This document shows, one piece after another, positions 13,755-15,472 of a stretch of DNA of 15,472 bases; positions within the stretch are counted from its first letter, which is position 1, and every line of letters begins with the position of its first letter. A program made the position numbers and the translations under genes. The DNA is from Hyphomonadaceae bacterium UBA1001. GTDB taxonomy: Bacteria > Pseudomonadota > Alphaproteobacteria > Caulobacterales > Aquidulcibacteraceae. The stretch is taken from the NCBI GenBank assembly GCA_002291875.1, contig DBAV01000109.1:1-15472 (forward strand), read 5' to 3'. The notes under the pieces are model-generated. The model saw nothing but the letters and a program-made list of their open reading frames with translations, was not told the origin of the DNA and did no database searches.

Positions 13755-14224
13755 GATCGCGGCGTCGGCAAGGGCCGCCCGGGATACCAGTCCGCCGGTG
13801 CCAGTTCAAACCCGGCAAAGTCGAAACCCGGCGCCACGGCACAGCTGACCAGGGTCCAGGCGCCCAGCGTCTCGGCGGCCTGCCAGGCTTTTGCCGGGAC
13901 CACGAAATGCGGCCTCTGGCGGGCGCGCAAATCGGGGCCCAGATGCGCCGCCTGGGCGCTGATCCCGTCCTGCGACACCGACAGCGCCAACGGCCCGCCG
14001 GCATGCCAGAACCACGCTTCGGTCGCGTCGACGCGATGCCAGTGCCACACCTCGCCCGCCTCCAGCAGGAACCAGATGATTGTGCAGCGCGGGCGACCAT
14101 CGGGCCCGGCCACGTCGCGGAAGGTCTCGCGGAACCAGCCGCCCTCGGGATGCGGCTGGAGGTCGAGCATCCGGCGCACCTCGTTCGCGCCCAGATCGCC
14201 CGCGATGGCAAAGCCACCCCTCAT
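13751..14224 (-). CDS. DUF985 / cupin_5 family protein
   Basis: The 157 residues match the cupin family DUF985: LDLQPHPEGGWFRETFRD at about 20-37, the metal-site-like region EVWHWHRVDATEAWFWHAGGPL at about 58-79, HFVVPAKAWQAAE at about 106-118, and the ending SCAVAPGFDFAGFELA. Cupins of this type are small beta-barrel proteins; the biochemical role is not established to my knowledge. Its ATG overlaps the gloB stop (ATGA), so the two are translated as a coupled pair, with gloB first. That suggests a link to glyoxal or sugar-derived metabolite handling, but only by association. Several histidines in the barrel (H61 and H63 region) could bind a metal. Confidence 0.88.
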   Translation of the reverse strand: MRGGFAIAGDLGANEVRRMLDLQPHPEGGWFRETFRDVAGPDGRPRCTIIWFLLEAGEVWHWHRVDATEAWFWHAGGPLALSVSQDGISAQAAHLGPDLRARQRPHFVVPAKAWQAAETLGAWTLVSCAVAPGFDFAGFELAPADWYPGRPLPTPRS

Positions 14225-14985
14225 CGGAACGCGTCCTTGCGGCGGCGCATTTCGGCAAAGGCTTGCCAGTCTGCGGTGTCGGGCCCCAGCCCCAAGACCT
14301 GCCGCAGCCTGGGCGCGCGCAGGAAGGGATTGGTGGCACGCTCGATCTCGAGGGTCATGGGTACGGTGGGCTGATTGGCGGCCCGCCGCTCGCGGATCGC
14401 CGCACCGCGCTGCACCAGGGCCGGATTGTCGGCATCGACGCCGAGCGCAAAGCGCAGGTTCGCCTCGGTGTATTCGTGGGCGCAGTACAGGACGGTTTCA
14501 CCCGGCAGTGCATCGAGGCGCGACAGGCTGGTCCACATGCGTTCGGCGCTGTCCTCGAACAGGCGCCCACACCCCAGCGCAAACAGCGTGTCGCCCACAA
14601 AACATACCCCGTCGCCGGCAAGGTACAGCACCACATGCCCGACCGTATGGCCGGGGGTTTCGATCACCTGCGCCCGATGCGAGCCAAGCGTCAGGATGTC
14701 CCCCTCGGCGATTCCCACGTCGAGGGCCGGGATGCGCCCGCGCTCGCCCGTGGGGCCAAAGACCCGGGCGCCGGTGGCCGCCTTCAGGGCCTCGTTGCCG
14801 CCCGCGTGGTCGGGATGCCAGTGCGTGTTCCAGATCTGGGTGATGCGCCAGTCGCGGGCGTCGGCCTCGGCCCGGTAGGCGTCAGCGTCGGGGGTGTCGA
14901 TCGCCGCCGTCTCGCCCGAGGCACGGTCGTGGACCAGAAAGCCGTAATTGTCCGAGAGGCAGGGAAACTGCGCGATCTGCAGCAC
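14221..14985 (-). CDS. gloB: Hydroxyacylglutathione hydrolase (glyoxalase II)
   Basis: GloB hydrolyses S-lactoylglutathione to D-lactate and glutathione, the second step of methylglyoxal detoxification in the cytoplasm. The 254 residues are the usual family length. The metallo-beta-lactamase metal ligands are all present: THWHPDH at 54-60 (H55, H57, D59, H60), H113 in PGHTVGHV, D132 in GDTLF, and H170 in CAHEYT. The glutathione-binding features GRLFEDSAERMW (140-151) and the C-terminal RRRKDAF are also intact, so this is glyoxalase II rather than another family member. The start is GTG at 14985 with GGAG 6 nt upstream. It is divergent from dut across 74 bp. Confidence 0.95.
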   Translation of the reverse strand: MLQIAQFPCLSDNYGFLVHDRASGETAAIDTPDADAYRAEADARDWRITQIWNTHWHPDHAGGNEALKAATGARVFGPTGERGRIPALDVGIAEGDILTLGSHRAQVIETPGHTVGHVVLYLAGDGVCFVGDTLFALGCGRLFEDSAERMWTSLSRLDALPGETVLYCAHEYTEANLRFALGVDADNPALVQRGAAIRERRAANQPTVPMTLEIERATNPFLRAPRLRQVLGLGPDTADWQAFAEMRRRKDAFR

Positions 14986-15059
14986 GGGGGTCTCCGGGGG
15001 CCTGATCTGGCACAGGTCGGGCCTTTAGCATGGGTGCGGGCCGTGCCACAGCGCGTGTC

Positions 15060-15472
15060 ATGACCAACCCACCCTTGATCCGCGTGCGCGTGCTGCCCCA
15101 TGGCGAAGGGCTTGATCTGCCACAATACGAAACGGCGCTTGCGGCCGGCATGGACCTGCGCGCGGCCGTGCCTGAACACGACCCGGTCACACTGGCCCCG
15201 GGAATGCGGGCGGCCATTCCCACCGGTCTGGCCATGGCGATCCCGCCCGGCTTTGAGGGTCAGGTCAGGCCGCGGTCCGGACTGGCGTTGCGGCACGGCA
15301 TTGGCTGCGTGAACGCACCCGGCACGGTGGATGCCGACTATCGCGGCGAACTCAAGGTCATCCTGATCAATCACGGTCAGGAGGCGTTCACCATCCGGCG
15401 CGGCGAGCGCATCGCCCAGCTGGTGATCGCGCCAGTCGTCCAAGCCGCACCGGAGGTGTCGGACGCGCTGGA
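15060..15472 (+). CDS. dut: Deoxyuridine triphosphatase (dUTPase), 3' end outside window
   Basis: dUTPase converts dUTP to dUMP and pyrophosphate, keeping uracil out of DNA and feeding dTMP synthesis. The first 137 residues are visible. Motif 1 is AAGMDLRAA (28-36), motif 2 is RPRSGLALRHG (70-80), motif 3 is VNAPGTVDADYRGE (84-97) with the catalytic Asp91, and motif 4 is RRGERIAQLVIAP (113-125). The C-terminal motif 5 arm lies beyond the right edge. No stop occurs before the edge. The ATG at 15060 is the natural start (MTNPPLIRVRVLP) though it lacks a clear ribosome-binding site. A weak candidate promoter is CTGATC at 15002-15007 and TTAGCA at 15025-15030. It is divergent from gloB. Confidence 0.95.
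   Translation, partial: MTNPPLIRVRVLPHGEGLDLPQYETALAAGMDLRAAVPEHDPVTLAPGMRAAIPTGLAMAIPPGFEGQVRPRSGLALRHGIGCVNAPGTVDADYRGELKVILINHGQEAFTIRRGERIAQLVIAPVVQAAPEVSDAL

Noticed and set aside
15008..15022. TGGCAC with GG-N10-GC spacing upstream of dut, like a sigma-54 site
   Set aside because: The -12 half reads GGGC rather than TTGC, and a housekeeping gene such as dut is not expected to use sigma-54. It is most likely chance.

Overview
The window is about 15.5 kb of high-GC DNA, roughly two thirds G+C by eye, with tightly packed genes. It looks like a chromosome segment from an alphaproteobacterium. The evidence is the divergent fliL-fliM and flgF-flgG-flgA-flgH pair, the small flagellar genes of the DUF6468 and MotE types after fliM, an aerobic-type CobT cobaltochelatase subunit, a ribosomal protein L31 without zinc cysteines, and a CtrA-type TTAACCAT site. 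I cannot name the genus. I saw no tRNA, rRNA, CRISPR array, transposase, integrase or prophage gene, and no gene-free stretch over 300 bases; the longest is 244 bp.

Region 1 (1-6409) is flagellar. On the minus strand, from 3289 down to the left edge, lie fliL, fliM, a DUF6468-type membrane protein, a MotE-like exported protein, and the start of an exported protein cut by the window edge. On the plus strand from 3534 lie flgF, flgG, flgA and flgH, which encode the proximal rod, distal rod, P-ring chaperone and L-ring. The 244 bp between the two operons holds a near-consensus sigma-54 -24/-12 element aimed at flgF, a perfect 19-bp palindrome plus a related repeat 23 bp away, and a CtrA-type half-site aimed at fliL. 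This resembles the Caulobacter flagellar hierarchy, with CtrA switching on early genes and sigma-54 with FlbD switching on rod and ring genes. It is the most informative regulatory region here.

Region 2 (6410-8100) has a secreted protein of unknown function (6504-7667) preceded by an inverted repeat, then rpmE (L31) with its own intrinsic terminator. Region 3 (8109-10401) is a NatA/NatB-like ABC-2 exporter: an ATPase with an ambiguous start (GTG, or CTG behind a good ribosome-binding site) and a permease starting with TTG. Region 4 (10456-13754) is cobT, apparently with a near-leaderless promoter, overlapping by GTGA with a MATE-family transporter gene.

Region 5 (13751-15472) is a minus-strand pair, gloB (glyoxalase II) and a DUF985 cupin, overlapping by ATGA. 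The cupin converges on the MATE gene so tightly that their stop codons share one CTAG. The 5' part of dut (dUTPase) runs off the right edge, divergent from gloB.

Most genes belong to known families. I did not find a clearly new multi-gene system. The least explained items are the secreted protein at 6504-7667 with its inverted repeat, the truncated exported protein at the left edge, and the architecture of the flagellar divergent promoter.
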